Notes under the pieces: generated by a model
Told to the model about the DNA's origin: nothing
Seen by the model: only the letters and a program-made list of their open reading frames with translations
The model's database searches: none
Position numbers and translations under genes: made by a program
Part shown: positions 24,701 through 33,582 of the stretch, one piece after another
Layout of the letters: each line of letters begins with the position of its first letter
How positions within the stretch are numbered: the stretch's first letter is position 1
Source: an uncultured Clostridia bacterium
GTDB lineage: Bacteria; Bacillota; Clostridia; TANB77; CAG-508
Reading direction: 5' to 3'
DNA length: 41,872 nt
Assembly (NCBI GenBank): GCA_947626605.1
Contig: CANQSV010000011.1
Coordinates: 1-41,872, forward strand

Positions 24701-25295
24701 TTTAGGTAGTGTAAATATTGATTCAATAGAAGAGTATAAAGAACTAAGCAAAAGATATGATTTTATGTGTGAACAAAGATTAGATTTAGAAGATTCTATT
24801 GCAAAATTAAAAAAAGTTATTCAGGATATGACTAATACTATGAAGAAACAATTTGTAGAACAATTCAATATAATAAATAAAAATTTTGGAGAAGTATTTA
24901 AAGAATTATTTGGTGGAGGAAATGCAGAGCTTATATTGCAAGATAAAGATAATGTATTAGAATGCGGAATAGAAATTCAAGTACAGCCACCAGGTAAAAA
25001 GCTTCAAAATATGACACTGCTATCAGGAGGAGAAAAAGCTTTTACAGCAATAGCAATACTTTTTGGTATTTTAAAAATAAATCCATCTCCATTTTGTGTA
25101 TTGGATGAGATTGAAGCAGCTCTAGATGATGTAAATGTATTTAGATTTGCAGAGTATCTTAAGAAATTTACTAAAACAACACAGTTTTTAGTAATAACAC
25201 ATAGAAAAGGAACAATGGAAGTAGCAGACACTGTATATGGTGTAACAATGGAAGAAAAAGGAGTAAGTAAATTATTATCAATGAAGTTGAAGTAA
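21753..25295 (+). CDS. smc: Chromosome segregation ATPase SMC
   Basis: This 1180-residue condensin core subunit organises and segregates the chromosome. The start is ATG 21753, six bases after AAGGTG; a GTG at 21744 overlaps that site. The N-terminal head begins [20 protein letters not shown], with Walker A [22 protein letters not shown]. Two long coiled coils (~165-500 and ~660-1000) flank a hinge (~510-655, [27 protein letters not shown]). The C-terminal head has the signature [19 protein letters not shown] and Walker B [14 protein letters not shown]. The length is standard. In many Firmicutes rnc and ftsY flank smc; here neither does. Confidence 0.97.
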   Translation: [1180 protein letters not shown]

Positions 25296-25333
25296 AAAAT
25301 ATATTAGTATTACATAAACTAATAGAGAAAGTA

Positions 25334-25366
25334 AAAGACATGTTTTAAATTTTAAAACATGTCTTT
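25334..25366. terminator. Bidirectional terminator
   Basis: AAAGACATGTTTTAA pairs with TTAAAACATGTCTTT. The symmetric A/T flanks let it serve smc and the converging minus-strand gene. Confidence 0.85.
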
Positions 25367-25383
25367 ATACAAGAAATATTATT

Positions 25384-25758
25384 TTATTGTACCGAATAAA
25401 TTGTTGCACCATTTATATACCCTTTACTATCATAATTGAAATAGATATTATACTTATTAGTTACTATTATAGAGTCAGAGGAAAAATCAGAAGAGTTATC
25501 TAAGAATACTTGAATTTTGTGACTACTTGTTTGATTAGAATTTTCAATAGTTTTAATTAAAACTTGAATAACTGACCCAGATACTGAACCTGATTCTGAT
25601 CCGAGATAATTAAGAAAGGTTTGGTTAAATGTAGATATTTCTTGCTTTTCTTCATCTGAAATATCTGGAGATGTAAAATTAAAATTAAATAAAGAAAATC
25701 CTAAAATTATTTGCGTTATAAAAATTAATATATTTGATTTACTTAATAAAAAATTCAT
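25384..25758 (-). CDS. Small secreted or membrane-anchored protein of unknown function
   Basis: The predicted protein has 124 residues from ATG 25758, with GAGGTGA seven bases upstream. It begins with a hydrophobic segment (NILIFITQIILGFSLFNF), either a signal peptide or an anchor. A Ser/Asn-rich exported part follows with 'ISTFNQTFLNYLGSESGSVSGSVIQVLIKTIENSNQ' and a beta-rich end 'SIIVTNKYNIYFNYDSKGYINGATIYSVQ'. It vaguely resembles small pilin-like or DUF-type exported proteins with a GSVSGSxVxxLI helix, but I do not recognise a family. It is divergent from the TagO-type gene. Confidence 0.6.
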   Translation of the reverse strand: MNFLLSKSNILIFITQIILGFSLFNFNFTSPDISDEEKQEISTFNQTFLNYLGSESGSVSGSVIQVLIKTIENSNQTSSHKIQVFLDNSSDFSSDSIIVTNKYNIYFNYDSKGYINGATIYSVQ

Positions 25759-25840
25759 TAATGTCACCTCACTAAAAGTATACAACAACCATAAATTATT
25801 ATCAAGAAGATTTTTTTGAATTTAAAAAAAGGTTAAAACA

Positions 25841-25869
25841 TTGACAAAAATGTTTTATAAAGATAGAAT
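25841..25869 (+). promoter_or_regulatory. Sigma-A promoter for the TagO/WecA-type gene
   Basis: TTGACA (25841-25846), 17 bases and TAGAAT (25864-25869). An in-frame TTG coincides with the -35 box, so the translation start must be downstream at 25904. Confidence 0.75.
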
Positions 25870-25903
25870 AAGGAACAGAAAAATAAAAAGTGAGGTATTA
25901 TAT

Positions 25904-27025
25904 ATGTGGGGAGATATTGTAATCGCATTTTTACTAGCATGTATGACAGCATATGTAATAACACCATATACAATTAGATTAGCAAAAAAAATAGGGGCAG
26001 TTGATAAGCCAGAAGATGAAAGAAGAATAAACAATAAAGAAATGCCAAGACTTGGTGGATTGGCTGTTATTTCGGGATTTATTGTTTCTACTATATATTT
26101 AATAGTAATAATGTCTATAGAAAAAAGTATAAACTTATTTGGTATAGAAAATTATGGAATTAAACTTCTAGGATTTTTAGGAGGGATAATAGTATTAGGA
26201 ATTGTAGGTTTTATAGATGATGTTAAACAGATTCCAGCAATAGCTAAATTAATAGGGCAAATTATTGCTGCAATAATTGTTATAATGTCAGGAATAGTTA
26301 TAGAACATATAAATATACCAATATTCAAAATTGAATTTAATGAAGTTATCTCAATAATTGTTACTTTAGGATGGATTATAGGAATTACAAATGCAATAAA
26401 TTTAAGTGATGGTTTAGATGGACTATCATCAGGCTTATCACTTATTTCATGTATATCATTATTAATAATATTTGCTACAAATAATTCACCACTGATAGCA
26501 ATACTGCTAATTACAGCTTTAGCAGGAGCAATAATAGGATTTTTACCTTTTAATTTCAATCCAGCAAAAACTTTTATAGGAGATACAGGTTCGAATTTCT
26601 TAGGCTTTTCATTAGCAATTATATCTATTCTAGGTGTTGCAAAAACATATACAGCAATAGTTTTAATAGCACCAATAATAGTTTTGGGACTACCAATTTT
26701 TGATACATTATTTGCAATAGTAAGAAGACTTATAAAAGGAAAATCTATAAAAGCGGTATTATCAGCAGATAAAGGACATTTGCATCATAGAATAATGAAT
26801 AAAGGATATACTCAAAAACAAGCAGTATTAATCCTTTATGGAATAAGTGCTTCTTTTGGAATGTTTGCAATAATACTATTAGAAAGTGGACTTTGGAAAG
26901 CTCTATCATTTTTATTAATGATAATAGCTTTTATTGCAATTGGATATAAAGACGTATTGAAATTAAGAAATGATGAAGAACATGATAATATACAAACTGA
27001 CAAACAAAAAGAAAAAAGTAAATAA
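25904..27025 (+). CDS. tagO: Undecaprenyl-phosphate GlcNAc-1-phosphate transferase (TagO/WecA family)
   Basis: This 373-residue polytopic enzyme, from ATG 25904 (GTGAGGT upstream), starts synthesis of lipid-linked wall polymers such as teichoic acid by moving GlcNAc-1-P to undecaprenyl phosphate. Motifs are EMPRLGGLAVISGF (~46), the aspartates in GFIDDVKQIPAIAKLIGQ (~104), NAINLSDGLDGLSSG (~165), FNPAKTFIGDTGSNFLGF (~217) and the WecA-type HLHHRIMNKGYTQKQAVLILYG (~286). It is paralogous to mraY in this window, but the HLHHR motif assigns it to the TagO/WecA side. It is monocistronic. Confidence 0.9.
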   Translation: MWGDIVIAFLLACMTAYVITPYTIRLAKKIGAVDKPEDERRINNKEMPRLGGLAVISGFIVSTIYLIVIMSIEKSINLFGIENYGIKLLGFLGGIIVLGIVGFIDDVKQIPAIAKLIGQIIAAIIVIMSGIVIEHINIPIFKIEFNEVISIIVTLGWIIGITNAINLSDGLDGLSSGLSLISCISLLIIFATNNSPLIAILLITALAGAIIGFLPFNFNPAKTFIGDTGSNFLGFSLAIISILGVAKTYTAIVLIAPIIVLGLPIFDTLFAIVRRLIKGKSIKAVLSADKGHLHHRIMNKGYTQKQAVLILYGISASFGMFAIILLESGLWKALSFLLMIIAFIAIGYKDVLKLRNDEEHDNIQTDKQKEKSK

Positions 27026-27029
27026 ATTA

Positions 27030-27078
27030 ATAGCCACACATTATAAGTGAATAAAATTCTCTTAAAAATGGTGGCTAT
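27030..27078 (+). terminator. Weak hairpin after the TagO-type gene
   Basis: ATAGCCAC (27030-27037) pairs with GTGGCTAT (27071-27078) over a 33-base loop, followed by ATTTATG. The long loop makes it a weak terminator candidate. Confidence 0.35.
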
Positions 27079-27152
27079 ATTTATGAATAAAAATCTTAAA
27101 TTTATATTTTCAAACAAATTAAAATAATAAAATATAAAAATGGAGGGAAAAT

Positions 27153-28232
27153 ATGTTGAAAGAATATGACAGAAAGCTAGTGTTAGAGGATGGAACAGAG
27201 TATTATGGATATGGTTTTGGAGCTAAAGTAGATGCAATAAATGAAGTTGTTTTTAATACATCCATGGTAGGATATCAAGAAATAGTTTCAGACCCATCAT
27301 ATACATACCAAATGGTAGTTATGACATATCCTTTAATTGGAAATTACGGAATTACAGATGAAGATTACGAAACAAAACAACCAACAATAGGTGGGCTAAT
27401 TGTAAGGGAATACAATAATAGACCAAGTAATTTTAGGTATACTAAAACACTATCAGAAGTATTAGAAGAACATAATATACCAGGAATAGAAGGAATAGAT
27501 ACAAGAAAATTAACCAGAAGTATAAGAGATTTAGGTTGTAGAAAAATTCTAATAACAGATATAGATACAAAAACAGAAGAAGCTATAGAAAAAATAAAAA
27601 ATTATGAAATTCCAAAAGATGCAGTAGCAAAAGTCAGTTCTAAGAAAAAATGGTATTCCAGAACAGCTCATCCAAAGTATAATGTAGTTGCAGTAGATTG
27701 TGGAATAAAACTAAATATAGTAAGAAGTTTAAATAAGAGAGAATGCAATGTTACTGTTGTGCCATACAATACAACATATGAACAAATAGAAAGTTTAAAG
27801 CCTGATGGAGTGTTCTTTTCAAATGGACCAGGAGATCCAGAAAATGTTACAGAAACTATAGAATTAATAAAAAAGATAAAAGGCAAATATCCTATTTTTG
27901 GTATATGTCTAGGTCATCAATTAATAAGCCTTGCATATGGAGCAAAAACATATAAATTAAAATTTGGGCATAGAGGTGGAAATCATCCAGTAAAAAATTT
28001 GAAAACAGGAAAAATAGAAATAACAAGTCAAAATCATGGATATGCTGTAGATGAAGAATCACTAAAGAAAACAGGTTTAAAGGTAACTCATATAAATATT
28101 TTGGATAATACAGTAGAAGGTGTGGAAAACGAGAAAGATAAAATTTTTAGTGTTCAATATCATCCAGAAAGTGCACCAGGTCCACAAGATAGTGGTTACC
28201 TATTTGATAAATTTATTGATTTAATGAAATAG
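27153..28232 (+). CDS. carA: Carbamoyl-phosphate synthase small subunit
   Basis: This 359-residue glutaminase subunit delivers ammonia from glutamine to CarB for pyrimidine and arginine synthesis. The N-terminal domain has LVLEDGTEYYGYGFGA, VVFNTSMVGYQEIVSDPSY and the EGIDTRKLTRSIRDLG stretch. The class I amidotransferase domain has FFSNGPGDPENV, the nucleophile elbow FGICLGHQLISLAYGAKTYKLKFGHRGGNHPVK, ITSQNHGYAV and the catalytic His/Glu in QYHPESAPGPQDS. TGGAGGG precedes the ATG. carB follows after a 281-base gap filled mostly by a hairpin element. Confidence 0.97.
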   Translation: MLKEYDRKLVLEDGTEYYGYGFGAKVDAINEVVFNTSMVGYQEIVSDPSYTYQMVVMTYPLIGNYGITDEDYETKQPTIGGLIVREYNNRPSNFRYTKTLSEVLEEHNIPGIEGIDTRKLTRSIRDLGCRKILITDIDTKTEEAIEKIKNYEIPKDAVAKVSSKKKWYSRTAHPKYNVVAVDCGIKLNIVRSLNKRECNVTVVPYNTTYEQIESLKPDGVFFSNGPGDPENVTETIELIKKIKGKYPIFGICLGHQLISLAYGAKTYKLKFGHRGGNHPVKNLKTGKIEITSQNHGYAVDEESLKKTGLKVTHINILDNTVEGVENEKDKIFSVQYHPESAPGPQDSGYLFDKFIDLMK

Positions 28233-28263
28233 AGATTTTTCTATTTCCTAGATTGTCTTGATT

Positions 28264-28446
28264 GGGAACATTAATTATTATTTTTTATTAGCTCCTGCTC
28301 ATTGCAATCGGTTAGAAATTGTAACATAAAAGAATTAAGACTCTGTCAAAATCACAATTTGCCCCCCCTCAATCCTTTTATTAACAATTTCTACGCCTCA
28401 TTCCATTGCGAGACGTCGCTAAATCAAAATAATAATTTATGTTTCC
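28264..28446. repeat. MITE-like long hairpin between carA and carB
   Basis: The 183-bp segment has arms of about 69 bases that are inverted copies of each other. The outer ends are GGGAACATTAATTATTATTTT and the complement GGAAACATAAATTATTATTTT. The inner ends are TAGAAATTGT-AACATAAAAG and TAGAAATTGT-TAATAAAAG. Its centre has a CCCCCCC run (28362-28368). No coding capacity is seen. No clear target duplication is visible. It could be a MITE-like insertion or a folded RNA region in the carA-carB transcript. Confidence 0.65.
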
Positions 28447-28513
28447 AGCAAGTATAAAATTCAGTTATTACCATAAGGATTGATTATAGATTAAAGAAAG
28501 GATTGAAATAAAA

Positions 28514-31500
28514 ATGCCAAAAAGAAACGATATAAAAAAAGTGTTAGTTATAGGTTCTGGACCAATAGTAATTGGACAAGCTGCGGAATTTGATTATGCA
28601 GGCACACAGTGTTGTTTAGCATTAAAAGAAGAGGGATACCAAGTTATATTAGTAAACTCAAATCCAGCTACAATTATGACAGATACAAAAATAGCTGATA
28701 AAGTATATATGGAACCACTAACTCTAGAGTATGTAGCAAAAATATTAAGATATGAAAGACCAGATGCTATAATTCCAGGTATGGGAGGGCAAACAGGTTT
28801 AAATATAGCAATGCAACTTGCAAAAAAAGGAGTTTTGCAAGAATGCCAAGTAAAGCTATTAGGTACAAGTGTAGAAAGTATAGATTGTGCAGAAGATAGA
28901 GAAAAATTTAAAGAATTATGTCAAAAGATAGGAGAGCCAGTATTAGAATCACAAATTGCCCATTCAATAGAAGAAGGTTGCGAAGCGGCTAATAAGATAG
29001 GGTATCCAGTAGTTTTAAGACCAGCATTTACTTTAGGTGGAACTGGTGGAGGTTTTGCTGATAATGAAGAAGAGTTAAAAGAGATAATGAAAAATGCTTT
29101 GAAATTATCACCTGTAAAGCAAGTACTTGTTGAAAAAAGTATAAAAGGATATAAAGAGATAGAATATGAAGTAATAAGAGATAGCAATGATACTGCTATA
29201 ACCATTTGTAATATGGAAAATATTGATCCTGTTGGAATACACACAGGCGATTCAATTGTTGTGGCACCAAGCCAGACTTTAACAAATAAAGAATATCAGT
29301 TATTAAGAGACAGTAGTTTAAAAATAATAAGAGCATTAAAAATTGAAGGCGGATGTAATGTTCAATTTGCATTAGACCCACATTCTTTTGATTATTATAT
29401 AATTGAGGTAAATCCTAGAGTCTCACGTTCATCAGCCCTAGCATCAAAAGCAAGTGGATATCCTATAGCAAGAGTATCAGCTAAAATAGCAATAGGAATG
29501 ACACTAGATGAAATTCAAATAGCAAATACACCAGCAAGTTTTGAACCAACTTTGGACTATGTAGTTACAAAAATGCCAAGATTTCCATTTGATAAATTTA
29601 GTAATGCTTCTAACAAATTAAGTACTCAAATGAAAGCAACAGGAGAAATAATGAGTATTGGTAGAACAATAGAAGAAAGTTTATTAAAGGCTATAAGATC
29701 TTTAGAAACTGGAGTTTATCATTTACATATGAATAAATTTGACGATATGTCTACAGAAAATTTAATGGAATATATAAAAGTAGGAACAGATGACAGAATT
29801 TTTGCAATAGCAGAATTATTAAGAAGAGATGAAGATAAAGGTTTAATTTATAATGCAACACAGATAGATATGTTATTTATAGATAAAATAAAAAACATAG
29901 TAAAATTCGAAAAATTGATTGAAGAAAATCAGTTTAATATAGATATATTTAAAAAAGCAAAAAAGTTAGGCTTTAGCGATAAGTATATAGCGAAAGTATG
30001 GGAAGTATCAGAAGAGAAAATATATGAATTTAGAAAAACTAATAATATATTTCCTGTATATAAAATGATAGATACATGTGCAAGCGAGTTTGAAAGTTAT
30101 GTACCATATTTTTACTCAAGTTATGAAGAAGAAAATGAATCAATTGTAAGTAATAAGAAAAAAATAATAGTATTAGGTTCAGGACCAATAAGAATAGGAC
30201 AAGGCGTAGAATTTGATTATTCAACAGTACATGCAGTAAATACAATAAAAGAAAATGGCTATGAAGCAATAATAATAAATAATAATCCAGAAACGGTATC
30301 AACAGATTATACAACAAGTGATAAATTGTATTTTGAGCCATTAACAATAGAAGATGTGATGAATATTGTTAATCTAGAAAAACCAGAAGGTGTAATAGCT
30401 TCTTTAGGAGGACAAACTGCGATAAACCTAGCAGAAGGTTTAATGAAACATGGTGTAAAAATCATTGGAACAGATTTTGAAGCTATTGAAAGAGCAGAAA
30501 ACAGAGATAGTTTTGAAAAAATAATGGAACAGCTAAAAATTCCACAACCAAAAGGCAAAGCAGTAACAAATATAAAGGACGGAATAAAGGCAGCAGAAGA
30601 AATAGGGTATCCAGTTTTAGTTAGACCAAGCTATGTTCTAGGTGGAAGAGCAATGCAAATTGTTAGCAACAAAAAAGCTTTGGAGAAATATCTAAAAACA
30701 GCAGTAGAAATAGATGAGAAACAACCAGTTTTAGTAGATAGATATATAATAGGAAAAGAATTAGAAGTAGATGCTGTGTGTGACGGAAAAGATGTATTTA
30801 TACCGGGTGTTATGGAGCATGTTGAAAAAACAGGAATACATTCAGGAGACAGTATAAGTGTATATCCAACCTTTAGTATAAGTCAGAAAGTAAAAGATAC
30901 AATTATTGATTATACAGTAAAACTAGGATTAGGAATTGGAATAATAGGTTTATATAATATTCAATTCATAGTTGATAAACAAGAAAATGTATATGTAATA
31001 GAAGTAAATCCAAGATCTTCAAGAACAGTACCATTTTTATCAAAATCAACAGGTTTCCCTATTGCAGATATAGGAACATTAGTAATGTTAGGGAAAAGTC
31101 TAAAAGAACAAGGAATAGATGAAGTATATCCAAAAGAAAAAGAAAAGTGGTATGTAAAAGTTCCAACATTTTCATTTTCAAAATTAAGTGGGTTGGATGC
31201 ATATTTATCTCCAGAAATGAAATCAACAGGAGAAGCAATTGGATATGATAAATCCCTTACAAGAGCACTATATAAGGCTTTGCAATCATCAGGCATAAAT
31301 GTAGCAAATTATGGAACTATATTTGTCACTATAGCTGATAAAGATAAATCAGATGCTTTACCTTTAATTCGAAGATTTTATAATTTAGGATTTAATATAG
31401 AGGCAACAAAAGGAACTGCAGAATTCTTAAAATCAAACGGAATACGTACTAGAGCAAAAGCAAAGATAAGTGAAGGAAGTGAAGAAATCTTAGAATCTAT

Positions 31501-31693
31501 GAGAAAGGGATATGTAAATTATGTAATCAATACAAGAGATATAGATTCAATAGATCAAGAAACAGATGGATATAAAATAAGAAGATGTGCTGTAGAAAAT
31601 AATGTTGCAATGTTTACAGCCTTAGAAACAGTAAAGGTTTTATTGGATATATTGGAAGAAATAACATTAGGTATTTCGACAATAGATGCATAA
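28514..31693 (+). CDS. carB: Carbamoyl-phosphate synthase large subunit
   Basis: This 1059-residue synthetase forms carbamoyl phosphate from bicarbonate, ammonia and two ATP. The two homologous halves are visible: [24 protein letters not shown] (~8) and [23 protein letters not shown] (~548). Each is followed by an ATP-grasp domain ([15 protein letters not shown] ~168; [16 protein letters not shown] ~703). The oligomerisation domain lies between them. The C-terminal allosteric MGS-like domain begins at about residue 930 ([27 protein letters not shown]). The length is standard. AAAGGA precedes the ATG. The hairpin element upstream may uncouple it from carA. Confidence 0.97.
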   Translation: MPKRNDIKKVLVIGSGPIVIGQAAEFDYAGTQCCLALKEEGYQVILVNSNPATIMTDTKIADKVYMEPLTLEYVAKILRYERPDAIIPGMGGQTGLNIAMQLAKKGVLQECQVKLLGTSVESIDCAEDREKFKELCQKIGEPVLESQIAHSIEEGCEAANKIGYPVVLRPAFTLGGTGGGFADNEEELKEIMKNALKLSPVKQVLVEKSIKGYKEIEYEVIRDSNDTAITICNMENIDPVGIHTGDSIVVAPSQTLTNKEYQLLRDSSLKIIRALKIEGGCNVQFALDPHSFDYYIIEVNPRVSRSSALASKASGYPIARVSAKIAIGMTLDEIQIANTPASFEPTLDYVVTKMPRFPFDKFSNASNKLSTQMKATGEIMSIGRTIEESLLKAIRSLETGVYHLHMNKFDDMSTENLMEYIKVGTDDRIFAIAELLRRDEDKGLIYNATQIDMLFIDKIKNIVKFEKLIEENQFNIDIFKKAKKLGFSDKYIAKVWEVSEEKIYEFRKTNNIFPVYKMIDTCASEFESYVPYFYSSYEEENESIVSNKKKIIVLGSGPIRIGQGVEFDYSTVHAVNTIKENGYEAIIINNNPETVSTDYTTSDKLYFEPLTIEDVMNIVNLEKPEGVIASLGGQTAINLAEGLMKHGVKIIGTDFEAIERAENRDSFEKIMEQLKIPQPKGKAVTNIKDGIKAAEEIGYPVLVRPSYVLGGRAMQIVSNKKALEKYLKTAVEIDEKQPVLVDRYIIGKELEVDAVCDGKDVFIPGVMEHVEKTGIHSGDSISVYPTFSISQKVKDTIIDYTVKLGLGIGIIGLYNIQFIVDKQENVYVIEVNPRSSRTVPFLSKSTGFPIADIGTLVMLGKSLKEQGIDEVYPKEKEKWYVKVPTFSFSKLSGLDAYLSPEMKSTGEAIGYDKSLTRALYKALQSSGINVANYGTIFVTIADKDKSDALPLIRRFYNLGFNIEATKGTAEFLKSNGIRTRAKAKISEGSEEILESMRKGYVNYVINTRDIDSIDQETDGYKIRRCAVENNVAMFTALETVKVLLDILEEITLGISTIDA

Positions 31694-31793
31694 TTACCTA
31701 AATTACTATCAAGAATATAATATAGAAAATACTATTTATTTGTTGAAATTAAAAATAATATGTAATATTTTTTGAATAGTAATGCAAAATCAC

Positions 31794-31822
31794 TAGACTT
31801 TTAAAAATGCATATGATAAAAT
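31794..31822 (+). promoter_or_regulatory. Candidate promoter for the 31853/32075 gene pair
   Basis: TAGACT (31794-31799), 17 bases and TAAAAT (31817-31822), about 30 bases before the next ATG. Confidence 0.5.
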
Positions 31823-31852
31823 AAACTTATATGTATAAAGGAGAGAGGAAAA

Positions 31853-32032
31853 ATGGCTGAAAATCATATATATAATAATTATATGGAGATTGTAGAAAAT
31901 ACTCCAAATAATTTTGAAACTCAGGGAGCAGGAAGATATACATTACTACAAGAAACTGGTAACAAAGATATGGCAGAAGCAATATTAAAAGGAGAACAAC
32001 AAAAGAAACAACAGCCAGAAATCGAGATTTAA
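31853..32032 (+). CDS. Small protein of unknown function (59 residues)
   Basis: An AAAGGAGAGAGG ribosome site precedes ATG 31853 and the frame ends TAA at 32030-32032. The protein starts MAENHIYNNYMEIVENTP and has 'FETQGAGRYTLLQETGNKDMAEAILKGEQQKKQQPEIEI'. It is hydrophilic with a charged Gln/Lys-rich tail. I recognise no family. The excellent ribosome site, the promoter upstream and the short 42-base gap to the next gene make it a real gene, probably co-transcribed with it. Confidence 0.65.
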   Translation: MAENHIYNNYMEIVENTPNNFETQGAGRYTLLQETGNKDMAEAILKGEQQKKQQPEIEI

Positions 32033-32074
32033 TAAAACAACAATAGTTATAATTCTACAAAAGAGGGAAAAAAT

Positions 32075-32527
32075 ATGGTAAAAGAAAATTATGCATGTGC
32101 ATATAAAGAAGTAATTGAATTGTTAAAATATTTTTCTTTAAAAGATATACAAAGAATACCAGAAGACTTAATAACTGTGTTTCTAGAAAATATGGATGAA
32201 GATTATGAGTATGAAGTAGAAGAAGGAAAACCTTTTGAAGAACAGGAAATGCTAGATGAAACTAAAGTGATATTTGCAATAATATTTAGAGATTATTGGG
32301 CAACAGATTATCAAAGGGAAAGAATCTTAGCAAAAGAAAAAAATGACAGAAGAAAAATAGAAGAAGAAAAAGAAAAAAAATACAATTCGGAGAATTTATT
32401 TAAAGATAGAAATATAAAAAGAGAAGAAAAACCACAAAAAACAGTAGCTTTAGTAAAGGTTAAAGAAGAAACTTTACTAAGTAAAATAATAAAAAAAATA
32501 AAAAGTATATTCTCAAAGGGCAAGTAA
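32075..32527 (+). CDS. Conserved-looking hypothetical protein (150 residues)
   Basis: This soluble, highly charged protein starts MVKENYACAYKEVIELLKYFSLKDIQRIPEDLITVFLENMDEDYEY. The motif looks like a small helical domain ('EVLEILK.L.....KIP...I..L..N.D..Y'), followed by 'ETKVIFAIIFRDYWATDYQRERIL'. From residue ~95 it is a Lys/Glu coiled stretch, and it ends in a basic amphipathic helix (LLSKIIKKIKSIFSKGK) that could touch the membrane. Proteins of this N-terminal type recur in gut Clostridia, without known function. The terminator overlaps its stop codon. Confidence 0.7.
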   Translation: MVKENYACAYKEVIELLKYFSLKDIQRIPEDLITVFLENMDEDYEYEVEEGKPFEEQEMLDETKVIFAIIFRDYWATDYQRERILAKEKNDRRKIEEEKEKKYNSENLFKDRNIKREEKPQKTVALVKVKEETLLSKIIKKIKSIFSKGK

Positions 32528-32547
32528 AGTTTGTCCTTTGTTTTTTT
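32515..32547 (+). terminator. Terminator overlapping the end of the preceding gene
   Basis: AAAGGGCAA pairs with TTGTCCTTT (one G-U) around a 7-base loop and is followed by G plus seven T. Confidence 0.85.
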
Positions 32548-32555
32548 GTGTAAGA

Positions 32556-32583
32556 ACGTTTTTACAAAATTCGACATATTATA
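32556..32583 (+). promoter_or_regulatory. Candidate sigma-K promoter of yabG
   Basis: AC (32556-32557), 17 bases and CATATTATA (32575-32583). The -10 region fits the sigma-K consensus CATAnnnTA exactly, and AC is the conserved part of the -35 box. It lies 28 bases before the ATG. Bacillus yabG is a sigma-K gene, which agrees. Confidence 0.55.
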
Positions 32584-32611
32584 TTAATAGCCTATGGTAT
32601 GAGGTGATATA

Positions 32612-33439
32612 ATGTCGAAAGTTAAAGAAGGAGATATAGTTGGTAGGAAATCATATGGAAAAGATGTACTTTTTTATGTAAAAAAAATAATAAATGATAA
32701 TAACAACTCAAAAATTGCAATTTTAAAAGGAATAACAATAAGAATTGAAGCAGATGCTTATATTGAAGATTTAGAACTTATAGAACAGGATAATATAGAT
32801 AATAATTTAAGAGGACTAGAACAAAGATTAGAAAATAGGATAAATAATTATTCAATACCAACCGCAAATTTAATTGGAAAAAAGTCTAAAATAAAAGAAA
32901 TACCAGGCAAAATATTACATTTAGATGGTGATAAAAAGTATAGTGAAAAAGCATTTAGATATTATAAAAAAATAGGATTAAATGCGGTTGTTAAAAATGT
33001 TACTGAAAACAATCAACCTAAAGTAATAACAAGCCTTTTAAATAGATACAAGCCAGATATATTAATAATTACTGGTCATGATGGAATGATAAAAAAAGGA
33101 ACAGATTATAATAATATAAACAATTATAGAAACTCAAGGCATTTTATAGAAACTGTTTTAAGAGCAAGAAAATGTAAAAATGTAAGTGGAGATTTAGTAA
33201 TATTTGCAGGTGCATGTCAAAGTTTCTTTGAAGCAATAATGGAGGCTGGAGCTAACTTTGCGTCTTCACCTGGAAGAATCTTAATAGATTTTATGGATCC
33301 GTTGGTAGTTGCAGAAAAAATCGCAAATACTGAAAATTATAAGTATGTAAGCATAAATGAGATTATACCAGATATAAGGGATGGCTATAAAGGAGTAGGC
33401 GGAATTGGTGCAATAGGTAAAAAAATAATAATACAATGA
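32612..33439 (+). CDS. yabG: Sporulation-specific cysteine protease YabG
   Basis: This 275-residue protease processes spore coat proteins in the mother cell. Family features are the N-terminal GDIVGRKSYGKDVLFYVKKI, KILHLDGDKKYSEKAFRYYKKIGLNA and PDILIITGHDGM with catalytic-type His156. The segment YRNSRHFIETVLRARK leads to LVIFAGACQSFFEAIMEAGANFASSPGRILIDFMDPL with the likely nucleophile Cys202. It ends GYKGVGGIGAIGKK. The GAGGTGAT site precedes the ATG. Its presence, with a sigma-K-like promoter, supports a functional late sporulation programme. Confidence 0.95.
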   Translation: MSKVKEGDIVGRKSYGKDVLFYVKKIINDNNNSKIAILKGITIRIEADAYIEDLELIEQDNIDNNLRGLEQRLENRINNYSIPTANLIGKKSKIKEIPGKILHLDGDKKYSEKAFRYYKKIGLNAVVKNVTENNQPKVITSLLNRYKPDILIITGHDGMIKKGTDYNNINNYRNSRHFIETVLRARKCKNVSGDLVIFAGACQSFFEAIMEAGANFASSPGRILIDFMDPLVVAEKIANTENYKYVSINEIIPDIRDGYKGVGGIGAIGKKIIIQ

Positions 33440-33442
33440 TAT

Positions 33443-33493
33443 TAGCGAACTCAAATTTCAAAATTATATTATTTATAAATTTGAAGTTCGCTA
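33443..33493. terminator. Hairpin after yabG
   Basis: TAGCGAACT-AAATTT pairs with AAATTT-AAGTTCGCTA, with small bulges. The flanks are AT-rich without a strict T run. Confidence 0.6.
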
Positions 33494-33582
33494 TAATTAT
33501 CTAAAGGTTTCGTACTTGAAAAAATAACTAGAATGTGATAAAATAAAATCCTGTAAAAATTCTAAAAAAGGAGTTTTGTGTT

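Noticed and set aside
25841..25903. N-terminal extension of the TagO-type protein
   Set aside because: The TTG coincides with a perfect -35 box and the stretch is not conserved-looking; ATG 25904 has a ribosome site.
28264..28446. Pyrimidine-sensing riboswitch or PyrR attenuator
   Set aside because: It lies between carA and carB rather than before carA, and I see no PyrR anti-antiterminator motif or terminator with a U tract.
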